The notes beneath the pieces are model-generated. The model ran no database searches. It worked only from the letters and a program-made list of their open reading frames with translations, and was not told the DNA's origin. From contig CAVXXM010000013.1 in assembly GCA_963765745.1 (NCBI GenBank), forward strand, positions 1 through 64,000: a DNA stretch of 64,000 bases, read 5' to 3'. The translations under genes were made by a program, and so were the position numbers. Origin of the DNA: JAHFPN01 sp963765745. GTDB taxonomy: Bacteria; Pseudomonadota; Alphaproteobacteria; Rhizobiales; Xanthobacteraceae. The first letter of the stretch is position 1. Each line of letters starts with the position of its first letter. Below are positions 1-8,179 of this stretch, piece by piece.

Positions 1-75
1 GTCCCGTAGCTCAGCGGATAGAGCAGCGGTTTCCTAAACCGAAGGTCGCAGGTTCGACTCCTGCCGGGACCGCCA
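1..75 (+). tRNA. tRNA-Arg (anticodon CCT), first base missing
   Basis: A full cloverleaf can be drawn. The acceptor 3' strand is at 65-71 with discriminator G72 and an encoded CCA at 73-75. The D arm is at 9-24, the anticodon arm at 26-42 with anticodon CCT at 33-35, and the T arm GCAGG-TTCGACT-CCTGC at 48-64. Its 5' acceptor base, the partner of C71, lies one base left of the window, so the gene is cut by one nucleotide. The first anticodon-stem pair is a G-A mismatch. It decodes AGG. Confidence 0.93.
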
Positions 76-98
76 GCGCTTTCAAAGTTCGGAAGAGC

Positions 99-1505
99 TC
101 AGAACGCAGCGACCGTCACCGGCGGCGGCGGTGCGTCTACGCGCTTCTTGTGATCGGCGTCCGGGTGCCAGCCCAGCACGACAAGCATGAAGAAGAAGCC
201 GATCACGTAAGCGATGGCGATGTGCCAGCCGTGCCGAAGCCAAAGTCCCACGGACTTGGCCTCCGGGTACATGTTGGCGAGCGCGACGCCGGCCGAAGAG
301 CCGAACCAGATCATGGAACCGCCGAAGCCGACCGCGTAGGCGAGATAGCCCCAGTCATAGCCGCCCTGCTTCAGTGCGAGCGCCGTAAGCGGGATGTTGT
401 CGAACACCGCCGACACGAAGCCGAGGCCGAGCGCGGTCTGCCAAGCGGCGGCCGGAAGAGTTTCGACCGGCATCATCGAGGCGCAGGTCACCAGCGAGAG
501 CAGGAAGATGGTGCCCTTGAAGGTCTCCGGCATCACGTGCCAATCGGGCTGGCGCACAGGTGCGGCAGCGAGGATGACGACCCACACAGCGAGCCCGATC
601 ACCGGCAGCATGTCGAGCAGCGCCGGGAAGCGCAGGTTCGCGATCACATTGGCGAGGATCGCTGCGGCCAGAATCAGTGCCACGATCACAACGTAAGCCC
701 ACTCGATGTGCAGGCGCTTGGGTGGGTCCTTGCGGATCGGGTGATAGCGGTGCTGCAGCAGCGCCGCCGGGATGCCGAAAATCAGGAGTGCTGGAACGGC
801 GGCGATATAGGCATCGAGCACCTTGAGCGGGCTAATGCCGTCGATCCACATCATCGTCGTGGTGGTGTCGCCGACCACGCTGCCGGCGCCGCCGGCATTC
901 GAGGCCGCAACGATGGCGGCGAGATAGCCGATGTGGACCTTCCCGCGGAACACGTGGCGCGCCATGGTGCCGCCGATCAGAGCGGCGGCGATATTGTCGA
1001 GGAAGCTCGAGAGCACGAACACGATCGCGAGCAGCGCCAGCCCGCCCTTCCAGTCGTCGGGCAGGAAAGCCGGCATTTCGTCGGGGATGCGGCTCTTCTC
1101 GAAATGACGCGACAGCAGCGCGAAGCCCATGAGCAGCAGGAATAGATTGGCGAGAATTACCCATTCGCTCTGCATATGCAGCGCGAGGCCGGTGAGGCCG
1201 GCGCCGAACTTGAAGCCGGTGAAAGCGAGCTTGTAGAGCGTGATCGCAGCGAGCCCCGAGAGCGCGACTGCGAGCGTGTAGTGATGGAAGAGAGCGACAC
1301 CGAGCAGCGTCAGGGCGAACAAGATGAAATCGACCGGAATACCCAGAAAATAGAGCGGTTCAACCGCCACAGTACCTGCTGCGGCGGCCGCGGCCGGTGA
1401 AGCCAGCAGGCCGAGTGCAAACGCCACCAAAGGGATTGCGAGAAAAAGGCGGAGCCGCACCCCGCTCCGCCGGGCGGACATGGCGCAATCAGAATTACGC
1501 GGCAC
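99..1505 (-). CDS. NhaD/ArsB-superfamily sodium:proton antiporter
   Basis: A 468-residue polytopic inner-membrane protein of the ion-transporter superfamily that includes NhaD, ArsB and CitM; it probably exchanges sodium or another ion for protons. About eleven hydrophobic segments are visible. The conserved half-helix regions appear as SSFLDNIAAALIGG with SNAGGAGSVVGDTTTTM, and again as SAVFDNIPLTAL with GFGGSMIWFGSSAGVALA. This repeated D-N-I / G-G-x pattern is what places the family. The N-terminal hydrophobic stretch ends in an Ala run and may be a cleaved signal or the first membrane segment. I chose the GTG at 1505 because a GGGAGGG ribosome site lies just upstream; the ATG at 1481 is the alternative. 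The substrate is not certain. Confidence 0.8.
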   Translation of the reverse strand: MPRNSDCAMSARRSGVRLRLFLAIPLVAFALGLLASPAAAAAAGTVAVEPLYFLGIPVDFILFALTLLGVALFHHYTLAVALSGLAAITLYKLAFTGFKFGAGLTGLALHMQSEWVILANLFLLLMGFALLSRHFEKSRIPDEMPAFLPDDWKGGLALLAIVFVLSSFLDNIAAALIGGTMARHVFRGKVHIGYLAAIVAASNAGGAGSVVGDTTTTMMWIDGISPLKVLDAYIAAVPALLIFGIPAALLQHRYHPIRKDPPKRLHIEWAYVVIVALILAAAILANVIANLRFPALLDMLPVIGLAVWVVILAAAPVRQPDWHVMPETFKGTIFLLSLVTCASMMPVETLPAAAWQTALGLGFVSAVFDNIPLTALALKQGGYDWGYLAYAVGFGGSMIWFGSSAGVALANMYPEAKSVGLWLRHGWHIAIAYVIGFFFMLVVLGWHPDADHKKRVDAPPPPVTVAAF

Positions 1506-1591
1506 CAAAATCCCTCCCCCATCTTCGCCGCGACGACCTTAATTGCCGGCATGCCTGCCCGCAACCGCCGCCGGCCTATAGCGTTGCGTTC

Positions 1592-1634
1592 ACCAAAAAG
1601 AAAAGACCCGCCGCCCTCGCCGGTGCGGCGGGTC
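1592..1634 (-). terminator. Rho-independent terminator of the dctP operon
   Basis: A perfect 10-bp stem (1605-1614 pairs with 1625-1634, GACCCGCCGC) with a 10-nt loop is followed on the minus strand by TTTTCTTTTT. It lies 17 bases past the dctP stop codon and separates that operon from the antiporter gene downstream on the same strand. Confidence 0.88.
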
Positions 1635-1651
1635 TTCGTCGTTGAACGCGA

Positions 1652-2674
1652 TCAGTAGGCGACTTTGAGCCGCGCGATTTCGGCTTTTAGATCGTCGAAC
1701 ACCTTCTTCGGATCGTAGCCGGCCTTCTTCACGTTCTCGCTCCACTCGGCGTGCAGCGGTTCGGCTGCCTTGCGCCAGGCAGCGAGCTGAGCCGGAGTGA
1801 TCGGATAGACCTCGTGCCCGGCCTGGGCCCTGATCTTGTCCTTGCCGCCGGCCTCCATTTCCGCCCAGGGCGCGCCGATCTTGTAGGACCAGTCGCTCGA
1901 GCAGTGGTCGTCCATGACCTTCTTCTGCGCCGGCGAGAGCGCCTCATAGGCGGCCTTGTTCAGGATCCAGGTCTGCTCGGTGACGTACATGGCGGTATCG
2001 ATGTGGAACTTCGTCACCTTGTCGATGCCGAACAGCACGATCGATCCCCACGGAAACAGAATGCCTTCGGCGACGCCTTTTTCGAGCACATCGCGCGCCT
2101 CGGGCGCCGAAGCCTGCACGTTGGTGCCGCCCATCAGCACGATCCAGCGAGCGATCGTGGCGTTGGCCGGCCGCAGCTTCATGCCCTTGATGTCCTCCGG
2201 CACCACGACCTTTTTCTTCGTGGTGTGGATGGTTGCCGGATCATGCACGAAGGTCAGGCAGTACTTCACGTCCGCCATCTCCTTGCCGGCATATTTGCGA
2301 TACCAGGCGTCGATCGCCGCACTGCCTTCCTTGGCATTGGCGACGAGGAACGGAAGTTCCGCGGCACCCATGATCGGGAAGCGGCCGGGCTCGTAACCCG
2401 GGTTGGCGTGCGAAACCTGGACGATGCCGTCACGGCCCATGTTGTAGTGGTCGAAGGCCTTGCCCAGCTGTTGCGCCGGGAAAATCTTGATGTCGATGGT
2501 GCCGTTCGAGGCCTTCTTGATCGACTCGGCCCAGGCGAGCGCGCCCACATGCATCGGATGGCTCGGCGGAACCCAGTGCGAGAACCGCCACTCGACCGGT
2601 TTGTCTTGCGCGAAGGCCGGCATGGCAAGCGAAGCGGCCAGCGCCGTCGCCAGAATGAACGTCGAACGTCTCAC
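1652..2674 (-). CDS. dctP: TRAP transporter solute-binding protein, DctP family
   Basis: Periplasmic ligand-binding subunit of a tripartite ATP-independent transporter, 340 residues, the usual length. A signal peptide occupies residues 1-22 and ends PAFA-Q. The family's carboxylate-binding arginine is probably R168 in KGMKLRPANAT. DctP proteins usually bind small organic acids. An AGGGAGGAT ribosome site precedes the ATG. It is the last gene of the minus-strand operon that begins at 7512 and is followed by a clear terminator. No DctQ or DctM membrane subunit is encoded next to it or elsewhere in the window, so it is an orphan binding protein here. Its operon partners suggest that it captures the compound they degrade, or its acidic product; this is inference. 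Confidence 0.88.
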   Translation of the reverse strand: MRRSTFILATALAASLAMPAFAQDKPVEWRFSHWVPPSHPMHVGALAWAESIKKASNGTIDIKIFPAQQLGKAFDHYNMGRDGIVQVSHANPGYEPGRFPIMGAAELPFLVANAKEGSAAIDAWYRKYAGKEMADVKYCLTFVHDPATIHTTKKKVVVPEDIKGMKLRPANATIARWIVLMGGTNVQASAPEARDVLEKGVAEGILFPWGSIVLFGIDKVTKFHIDTAMYVTEQTWILNKAAYEALSPAQKKVMDDHCSSDWSYKIGAPWAEMEAGGKDKIRAQAGHEVYPITPAQLAAWRKAAEPLHAEWSENVKKAGYDPKKVFDDLKAEIARLKVAY

Positions 2675-2723
2675 GATATCCTCCCTACTCTTTGGCGTTG
2701 CGGTCCGGCTTCACCCGGCCCGG

Positions 2724-3140
2724 TTAAGTTCCATTTTCCAGCATGGCTTTGAGGTTGGAAAGCCCTCCGGTGAAGATCTGCTTGAAGATGGTTGAAAGCT
2801 CGGCTTCCGGCGGGCCCTTGGATTCGAACTCGCAGGACCAGTTTACCGTCGTTTCCTTGCCATTGCCCACCACCTGCATGATAGCCTCATGGCGTCCAAT
2901 GGGCAGGCCGCTTTCGAAAATGGTGTAGCGGATCGTGCGCTTGGCGTCATCGCGCTCGATCAGCCGCTCGCGCACATGGCCGCCGGCACGGCGTACGAGG
3001 TAGCGGACCTTGCCGCCCTCCTCGGAACGGCTTTCGGCAAGACCCGCGTTCCAGCGCGGCAGCCCATGGAAATCGCCAACCAGTTCCCAGACCTTGGCCG
3101 GATCGGCCGCGATGTCGATCGATTGCGATGCGGTACCCAT
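2724..3140 (-). CDS. SRPBCC (START/Bet v 1-like) family protein
   Basis: A 138-residue protein of the polyketide cyclase/MxaD-like SRPBCC superfamily. These are helix-grip folds with a hydrophobic pocket that bind small lipids or aromatic compounds, and sometimes catalyse cyclisation or dehydration. Family hallmarks are the early DPAKVWELVGDF segment, the GLPRWNAGL loop after it and the mid-chain strand R-Y-T-I-F-E-S-G. There is no signal peptide, so it should be cytoplasmic. It lies 9 bases after the dehydrogenase gene and 49 bases before dctP, within the catabolic operon. The substrate cannot be read from the sequence. Confidence 0.8.
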   Translation of the reverse strand: MGTASQSIDIAADPAKVWELVGDFHGLPRWNAGLAESRSEEGGKVRYLVRRAGGHVRERLIERDDAKRTIRYTIFESGLPIGRHEAIMQVVGNGKETTVNWSCEFESKGPPEAELSTIFKQIFTGGLSNLKAMLENGT

Positions 3141-3149
3141 TGCTGTTTC

Positions 3150-4060
3150 CTATTCCGCCGCCGGCGGCAGCTTGCGTTTTTCCCAGGCCTGCGCCGCGCG
3201 GGAGTGATCTTGATCGGCGCCGAGCGCGTCGCGCGCCTCGGCCCAAAGATCGCGCGTGAGCCGGCCAACCGGCGCATCAAGACCAATTTGCTCGGCGAGA
3301 TCGGCCGCGATCTTCACGTCCTTGGCCAAGAGGCCGACGGTGAAGCCGGTGCCGAAGCGGCCGCTGATAATTTCCTGCTTGATCAGGTTCTCGGAGGCGA
3401 AGCTGCGGCCGGTCGAGGCGTTGAGCACGTCGATCATGATCGAGGGATCGAGGCCAAACTTCTGGCCGACGCGCATGGCTTCGGCGGCGGCGGCGAACTG
3501 CGTCGCGGCAATGAAATTATTCAGGCACTTCATCGCGTGGCCGCAGCCGAGGCTGCCGACCTCGAAGAGCTTCTTGCCCATGCGCTCGAGCACCGGCTTG
3601 GCGGCGGCGACCGCGTCGGCGTCGCCGCCGATCATGATGGCGAGCGAGCCGTCCTTGGCGCGCACCACGCCGCCGGATACCGGCGCGTCCACGAGCATGA
3701 ATGCCGCGCGCGGCCAGATCCTTGCCGAGCTCGCGGGTGCCGACCGGGATCCGACGAACTCATGTCGATGACGATGCTGCCGGGCTTGAGGTTCGCCGCG
3801 AGCGCGCCCTTGTCCATGTCGAGCAACGCCTGGCGTACCTCGCGGCCGGTCGGCAGCATGGTGACGACGACCTGGGAGGCGCGGCCCAGATCGGCGAGAC
3901 TCGTCACCGCGCGGGCCTGATGCTCATCGGCGAAGCGGCGCGCGCGTTCCGGCGCGAGGTCGAAGACGGTGACGGCATAGCCGCCGCGCACGAGATTGGC
4001 GGCCATGGGCCAACCCATGTTGCCGATGCCGACGAAGCCGACGTTCTTCAATTCACTCAT
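3150..4060 (-). pseudogene. 3-hydroxyisobutyrate dehydrogenase family, double frameshift
   Basis: NAD(P)-dependent beta-hydroxyacid dehydrogenase (3-hydroxyisobutyrate dehydrogenase / tartronate semialdehyde reductase type). The N-terminal Rossmann part (4060 to about 3746) has VGFVGIGNMGWPMAANL. The C-terminal part (from about 3699) has DAPVSGGVVRAKDG and the catalytic-lysine segment GHAMKCLNN. Between them the expected residues VGTRELGKDLAARGI are present but lie in the third reading frame. Two single extra bases, near 3745 and near 3699, therefore explain the break. Removing both gives 302 residues, the normal length. The rest of the gene shows no decay, so either a recent pseudogene or a sequence error is possible. 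It starts 3 bases after the preceding stop. Confidence 0.85.
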
Positions 4061-4063
4061 GGC

Positions 4064-4513
4064 TCAGCCTTTCACCAGCCCCATCTCACGCAGCATTTCG
4101 TCGGCGGAGCGGAAACCCTCGGAGCCGCGCGGCACGCCGCAATAGACCATGGAGTGCAGCAACACCTCGGCGATTTCCTCTTTGGTCAGACCGTTCTTGA
4201 TCCCGGCCTTGACGTGCATCTTGGTCTCGCGCGGGCGGCCCTGCGCGACCATGATCGCGAGCGTCACGGCACTGCGGATTTTGGGCGAAAGGCCGGGCCG
4301 GCCCCACATGTCGCCGAAGCAGGCGCGCGTGACCCAGTCGTGCAGCACCCACATGAAATCGCCGGACGGATCGATCTCCGCCTCGGCGAATTGCGGGCCC
4401 AGCATGGTGCGGCGAATCTGCAGGCCGCGCGCGAAGCTCGGGTTCTTCGAGGCCGCTTGCGAACGCGTCGGCTTGCCGCGCGGCGGCTTCCTGCTCTTGG
4501 ATTTTTTCGCCAT
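4064..4513 (-). CDS. Carboxymuconolactone decarboxylase family protein
   Basis: A 149-residue member of the family that includes 4-carboxymuconolactone decarboxylase (PcaC) and AhpD-like proteins. The first 30 residues are Lys/Arg-rich and probably disordered. The core shows the family helices with RSAVTLAIMVAQGRPRETKMHV and the C-terminal TKEEIAEVLLHSMVYCGVPRG. Only one cysteine is in that region, so the CxxC peroxidase motif of AhpD is absent and a decarboxylase/isomerase-like role on a ring-cleavage product is more likely. The ATG at 4513 is chosen over the one at 4531 because GGGAGG lies five bases upstream. It sits between the luciferase-like monooxygenase and the dehydrogenase, which fits breakdown of an aromatic or heterocyclic compound. 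Confidence 0.82.
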   Translation of the reverse strand: MAKKSKSRKPPRGKPTRSQAASKNPSFARGLQIRRTMLGPQFAEAEIDPSGDFMWVLHDWVTRACFGDMWGRPGLSPKIRSAVTLAIMVAQGRPRETKMHVKAGIKNGLTKEEIAEVLLHSMVYCGVPRGSEGFRSADEMLREMGLVKG

Positions 4514-4552
4514 ATCCCTCCCCGCCTTCAATTTCGTCCGATCCTCGCCGCT

Positions 4553-5731
4553 TCAGACCCGACCCGCAACCGCGCGCGCGGGACTTGTGATGTCGCGGCG
4601 GAAATATGGGATCACTTCTTTCGCGAAGATTTCGATGTTCTTCTTGGTCAATTCATGCGGCAGCGTGCCGAAATGCACCTGCGGCAGCAGATAGCCGAAG
4701 CCGATCTCCTTCTGGTAGCGCTCGATCTGCTCGCGCAGCGTCGCGGCACTTCCGCACAGGAACATGCCCTGCTCGATCAGGCTGTCGATGGTGTGCTTGG
4801 CCCCGCTCAGGCCGCGCTTGGCGCCCAGGATGCCCTTGAGCGACTGCAGCGACACATAGCCGGGCGGCAACAGCATCTCGGGCGGCATGCGCAGCAGCTT
4901 GTTGAGGAAAAACTCGACATGCGGCTTGGCCTCGCGGCGCGCGATCTCGTCGGTCTCGGCCGCGTAGGCCGGCAGCGACCAGCCGACCTGCTCGGCGGTG
5001 GCTTGGTAGCCGTATTTCGCCGCCGTATCGCGATACATCTGCATGTAACGCGCGAGTGCAGTAACCGGGCTGAAAGTCTGAAGATACGTGTACTTGCGGT
5101 CCGGGTGCGCGGCCCATTCGATGGTCTCGCGGCTGCCTTGGGAGGGAATCCAGACCGGCGGGTGCGGCTGCTGATAGGGCCGCGGCCAGCAGTTCACATA
5201 TTCGAAGTGATAATATTTGCCCTCGAAGGCGAAGGGGCCGGGCCGGGTCCAGGCTTGGATGATGAGGTCGTGCGCTTCCTGGAAGCGCTCGTGGGATTCC
5301 GCCGGGTTCACGCCCGATGAATAATACTCGGCGCCGATGCCGCGCACGAAGCCAGCGATGAAGCGTCCGGCGGTGATGTTGTCGAGCATGGCGAACTCTT
5401 CCGCTACGACGAGCGGATTATTGAGCAACGGCAGCGCGCGGCCGAGCACGGCGATCTTGCCGCTCGTAGTGCGGCGCGAGAGTGCACCAGCCATGACGCC
5501 CGGAATCGGCATCAGGCCATAGGCGTTCTGATGGTGCTCGTTGACGCACACGCCGTCGAAACCCATGACGTCGGCGAACTCGAGTTCGTCGAGATAGCGG
5601 TTGTAGAGCTGGTGGCCGATCTTCGGATCGTAATAGGTGTTGGGTAGCGTCACCCAGGCGGAATTGTGCTTCTTGTCGTAATCGGGATCGAGCGCCGCAT
5701 AGGGCATCAGATGGAAGGCGAAGAATTTCAT
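4553..5731 (-). CDS. LLM-class flavin-dependent monooxygenase (luciferase-like)
   Basis: A 392-residue TIM-barrel monooxygenase of the bacterial luciferase family, expected to use reduced FMN and oxygen for hydroxylation, Baeyer-Villiger oxidation or ring opening. Recognisable segments are an N-terminal FFAFHLMPY strand, the VNEHHQNAYGLMP motif (about residues 60-72), VVAEEFAMLDNITAGRF and the WPRPYQQPHPPVWIP stretch. The ATG at 5731 is chosen because AAGGAGG lies eight bases upstream. The start overlaps the hydrolase stop as ATGA, so the two are translationally coupled. A clear paralogue lies at 24867-26039, also next to a hydrolase. No separate flavin reductase gene was seen nearby. Confidence 0.87.
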   Translation of the reverse strand: MKFFAFHLMPYAALDPDYDKKHNSAWVTLPNTYYDPKIGHQLYNRYLDELEFADVMGFDGVCVNEHHQNAYGLMPIPGVMAGALSRRTTSGKIAVLGRALPLLNNPLVVAEEFAMLDNITAGRFIAGFVRGIGAEYYSSGVNPAESHERFQEAHDLIIQAWTRPGPFAFEGKYYHFEYVNCWPRPYQQPHPPVWIPSQGSRETIEWAAHPDRKYTYLQTFSPVTALARYMQMYRDTAAKYGYQATAEQVGWSLPAYAAETDEIARREAKPHVEFFLNKLLRMPPEMLLPPGYVSLQSLKGILGAKRGLSGAKHTIDSLIEQGMFLCGSAATLREQIERYQKEIGFGYLLPQVHFGTLPHELTKKNIEIFAKEVIPYFRRDITSPARAVAGRV

Positions 5732-6510
5732 TTGCCAGCCTCCTTGGCGAACGCGACGATCTTGCCGACCCATTCGTCCATGCGTTCGATCTGCGGCACG
5801 TGTCCGCAATTCTTGATGATCTCGAGCTTCGAGCCCGGGATCAGCTTCTGGTAGGCCGGGCCATAGCCGGGCGGGATCACCTTGTCATCGTCGCCCCAGA
5901 GCAAGAGCGTCGGCACGTCGATGCGGTGCAGCCACTTATAGAGGTGCGGATTATAGAGCCGCGGCTGCCAACCGAGTTTGGCCGAGATCAGCCGGTTCTT
6001 GGCCTCGGTCATCTGTATTTCATCCGTGACCGGTTGCGCCAAAATCTGATCGGCGAACTCCTGGTCGTGAAAAAGATTGCGCGCGCTTTCCTCGCGCGAC
6101 CACAGGAAGAAGTCGCCCTTGCTGAGCCCCTTTACGTGGATGCCGGCAGCAGCCGAAAGCACAAGCGATTGGAGCTTCTCTGTCGAGCGAACCGCGATCT
6201 CGGCGGCGAGCCAGCCGCCGAGCGACGACCCGACCAGCACGATGTGCTCCAACTTCAGCGCCTCGATCACGTCCATGTAGAAATATGCAAGGTCGCCCAT
6301 ATTATCGAGCCATTCGGGCGTGTCCGAAGCGCCGAAGCCGGGATGCTCCGGCACGATCACGTCGAAGCTCTGCGAAAGCTTCTCCATGAACGGTGCCCAT
6401 ACGCTCAAGCCGCGCGCGCCGTGCAGATACAGGAGCGGTGAGCCCTTGCCGCCGCGCATCATGCGGATCTTGCAGTCGCCGAAGGTTTCGAAGCTTTCGC
6501 GATGCGCCAT
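5728..6510 (-). CDS. Alpha/beta hydrolase, MhpC-like
   Basis: A 260-residue alpha/beta hydrolase. The nucleophile elbow is GSSLGG (Ser near residue 114), the acid is in WGDDDKVIP and the catalytic histidine is in NCGHVPQIER. The oxyanion segment is LYLHGARG. It resembles hydrolases that cut carbon-carbon bonds of ring-cleavage products or hydrolyse esters and carbamates. Its stop overlaps the start of the monooxygenase gene (ATGA), so the pair probably acts on successive intermediates. The gene at 26059-26835 is its counterpart in the second operon. No signal peptide is present, so it acts in the cytoplasm. Confidence 0.87.
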   Translation of the reverse strand: MAHRESFETFGDCKIRMMRGGKGSPLLYLHGARGLSVWAPFMEKLSQSFDVIVPEHPGFGASDTPEWLDNMGDLAYFYMDVIEALKLEHIVLVGSSLGGWLAAEIAVRSTEKLQSLVLSAAAGIHVKGLSKGDFFLWSREESARNLFHDQEFADQILAQPVTDEIQMTEAKNRLISAKLGWQPRLYNPHLYKWLHRIDVPTLLLWGDDDKVIPPGYGPAYQKLIPGSKLEIIKNCGHVPQIERMDEWVGKIVAFAKEAGK

Positions 6511-6528
6511 CGTTTCCGTTCCTGCCGG

Positions 6529-7512
6529 TCAGACGCCCGCGAAATCCGCGCTCATGCCGGTGGCGCTTGGCTTCATCACCGGGCGTCGCGCGAGCCTGGA
6601 TGCTTGCTCCAGTACTTCCGGCAGCGCCTTTTCATTATTGGGCGCCATCACGTGGGCACCGGATATGCCGGGAATCGCCGCCAGTTGCGCGATCAGTTCG
6701 ACCGCGATCTTGCGGCCTTCGGATTCGGGATCGGCCGCACCTTCCATGCGCTTTACGATCTCGTCCGAGATGATGGTGCCGAACAAATGCTCGCGCATCC
6801 AGCTCGCGGATTTCGCCGTGCGCAGCGGCGCAATCCCGATCAGGAAATAGAGCTTGCCGCCGAGCCCCTCCTCTTCCAGGCGGCGCATGTAGCGGCGCAC
6901 GACCGCCGGGTCCATGCAGAACTGGGTCTGCGCGAACTGCGCGCCGGATGCGACTTTCTGCTTGAGCGAGGTCGGCTTCCAGTCAGGCTTGGGATCGAGC
7001 GGCGCGTCGGCGGCGCCGATAAAGAACCGCGCCTTGCCGGAGACCTTGCGGCCGGACGGCAGTTCGTTGCGATCACGAATGCCGACAGCGGTCTCCATCA
7101 GCTGGCGCGATTCGAGATCGAACACCGGTTTGGCGTCGGGCTGATCGCCGGCCTTGGGATCGTCGCCGCGCAGAACCAGCATGTTACGCACGCCAAGCGC
7201 CGCGGCGCCGAGCAGATCGCCCTGCAGCGCGATCCGGTTGCGGTCGCGGCAGGTGAACTGCACGATCGGCTCGATCCCGTTCTCGATCAGGATGGAAGCC
7301 GCCGCGAGCGAGCTCATATGGGCGCGCGCGCCGGCAGCGTCGGTGACGTTCACGGCGTCGGCGAGGCCCTTGAGCGGCAAGGCCTTGGCGATCAGATCAT
7401 CGCGGCTCGCCGACACCGGCGGCGTGATCTCGGCGGTGACGACGAAGCCGCCCGCGCGCAGGCGATCTTCGAGATGCCCGGAGGCGGCGCGTGGTCCGTT
7501 CGGCTCGGTCAT
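6529..7512 (-). CDS. Methylenetetrahydrofolate reductase family protein
   Basis: A 327-residue MTHFR-family flavoprotein, which reduces 5,10-methylene-tetrahydrofolate to the 5-methyl form or runs the reaction in reverse. Family landmarks are VTAEITPP at the first barrel strand, VNVTDAAGARAHMSSL, the FTCRDRNRIALQGDLLGAAALG motif and VLRGDDPKAGD. It is the first gene of the minus-strand catabolic operon, 18 bases before the hydrolase. That placement, away from methionine genes, suggests a role in handling methyl groups released from a substrate, as MTHFR genes do in aromatic O-demethylation clusters; this is inference. It could instead be the cell's ordinary MetF. No SAM riboswitch was seen upstream. 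Confidence 0.85.
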   Translation of the reverse strand: MTEPNGPRAASGHLEDRLRAGGFVVTAEITPPVSASRDDLIAKALPLKGLADAVNVTDAAGARAHMSSLAAASILIENGIEPIVQFTCRDRNRIALQGDLLGAAALGVRNMLVLRGDDPKAGDQPDAKPVFDLESRQLMETAVGIRDRNELPSGRKVSGKARFFIGAADAPLDPKPDWKPTSLKQKVASGAQFAQTQFCMDPAVVRRYMRRLEEEGLGGKLYFLIGIAPLRTAKSASWMREHLFGTIISDEIVKRMEGAADPESEGRKIAVELIAQLAAIPGISGAHVMAPNNEKALPEVLEQASRLARRPVMKPSATGMSADFAGV

Positions 7513-7633
7513 TGGCTACTCACAATGTTGACAAGGATGCGATAGCAGAACGGCGCGGAGAAAAGAATTGGCAGCGTGGGTTGCGGTTGGTTCTACTCGC
7601 GCCCACTGCCCAATCCTGCTAGCTAGGCGGCCC

Positions 7634-8155
7634 ATGCGGCTTCCCCCCATGCCGGTTTTCGGCCTGCTCGCGGCGATTTCACTCGCCGCGTGCGGCACGG
7701 CATTCGAGATCGAAAAATCCCCGCCGTTCTACGAAAACCTCGCCCGGCCGGGCACGCAGGTGAACGTGGCGGCTGCAGCCTCCATGCTCTCCGATTACCG
7801 CCGCGCCAAGGGCCTGCCGGCGCTCGCGCCCGACGACAGGCTCATTGCGCTCGCGGCCGAACAAGCGCGGCGCATGGCCGCGATCGACAAGCTCACGCAC
7901 GATCCGGGCGAACGCGGCTTCGTGCAGCGGCTCAAGGCCTCGAATTACGACGCCGTGCGCGCCGCAGAGAACATCGGCGCCGGCTACCATACGCTCGCCG
8001 AAGCCTTCTCCGGCTGGCGCGACTCGCCCTCGCACGACAAGAACATGCTGCTGCCCGGCGCCACGCGCTTCGGCATCGCTACCGCCTATGCGCCCAATTC
8101 CAAATACAAGGTGTTCTGGGCGCTGATACTGGCGGAGCCGGACCGGCCGCGCTAG
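7634..8155 (+). CDS. CAP/SCP-domain lipoprotein
   Basis: A 173-residue secreted protein of the CAP (SCP/PR-1) superfamily. A short N-terminus leads into a hydrophobic signal ending in the lipobox LAAC, so the mature protein is probably anchored to a membrane by a lipidated cysteine. The CAP core is seen in YRRAKGLPALAPDDRL, AAEQARRMA, AAENIGAGY and W-R-D-S-P-S-H-D-K-N-M-L, the last being the CAP-signature-like stretch. The ATG at 7634 is taken because it places the signal peptide correctly; longer reading has no support. It is divergent from the MTHFR gene and lies 24 bases before an acyl-CoA synthetase gene. Its function in bacteria is largely unknown. Confidence 0.82.
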   Translation: MRLPPMPVFGLLAAISLAACGTAFEIEKSPPFYENLARPGTQVNVAAAASMLSDYRRAKGLPALAPDDRLIALAAEQARRMAAIDKLTHDPGERGFVQRLKASNYDAVRAAENIGAGYHTLAEAFSGWRDSPSHDKNMLLPGATRFGIATAYAPNSKYKVFWALILAEPDRPR

Positions 8156-8179
8156 CGTTTCGCTCCGCACGAGGCGTCG

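Noticed and set aside
3701..5320. A 539-residue plus-strand reading frame
   Set aside because: It is the antisense of well-recognised minus-strand genes, is Arg/His/Gly-rich and has no domain; GC-rich DNA gives many such frames.
7513..7633. SAM riboswitch before the MTHFR gene
   Set aside because: The gap is short and no conserved riboswitch core or pseudoknot pairing could be drawn.
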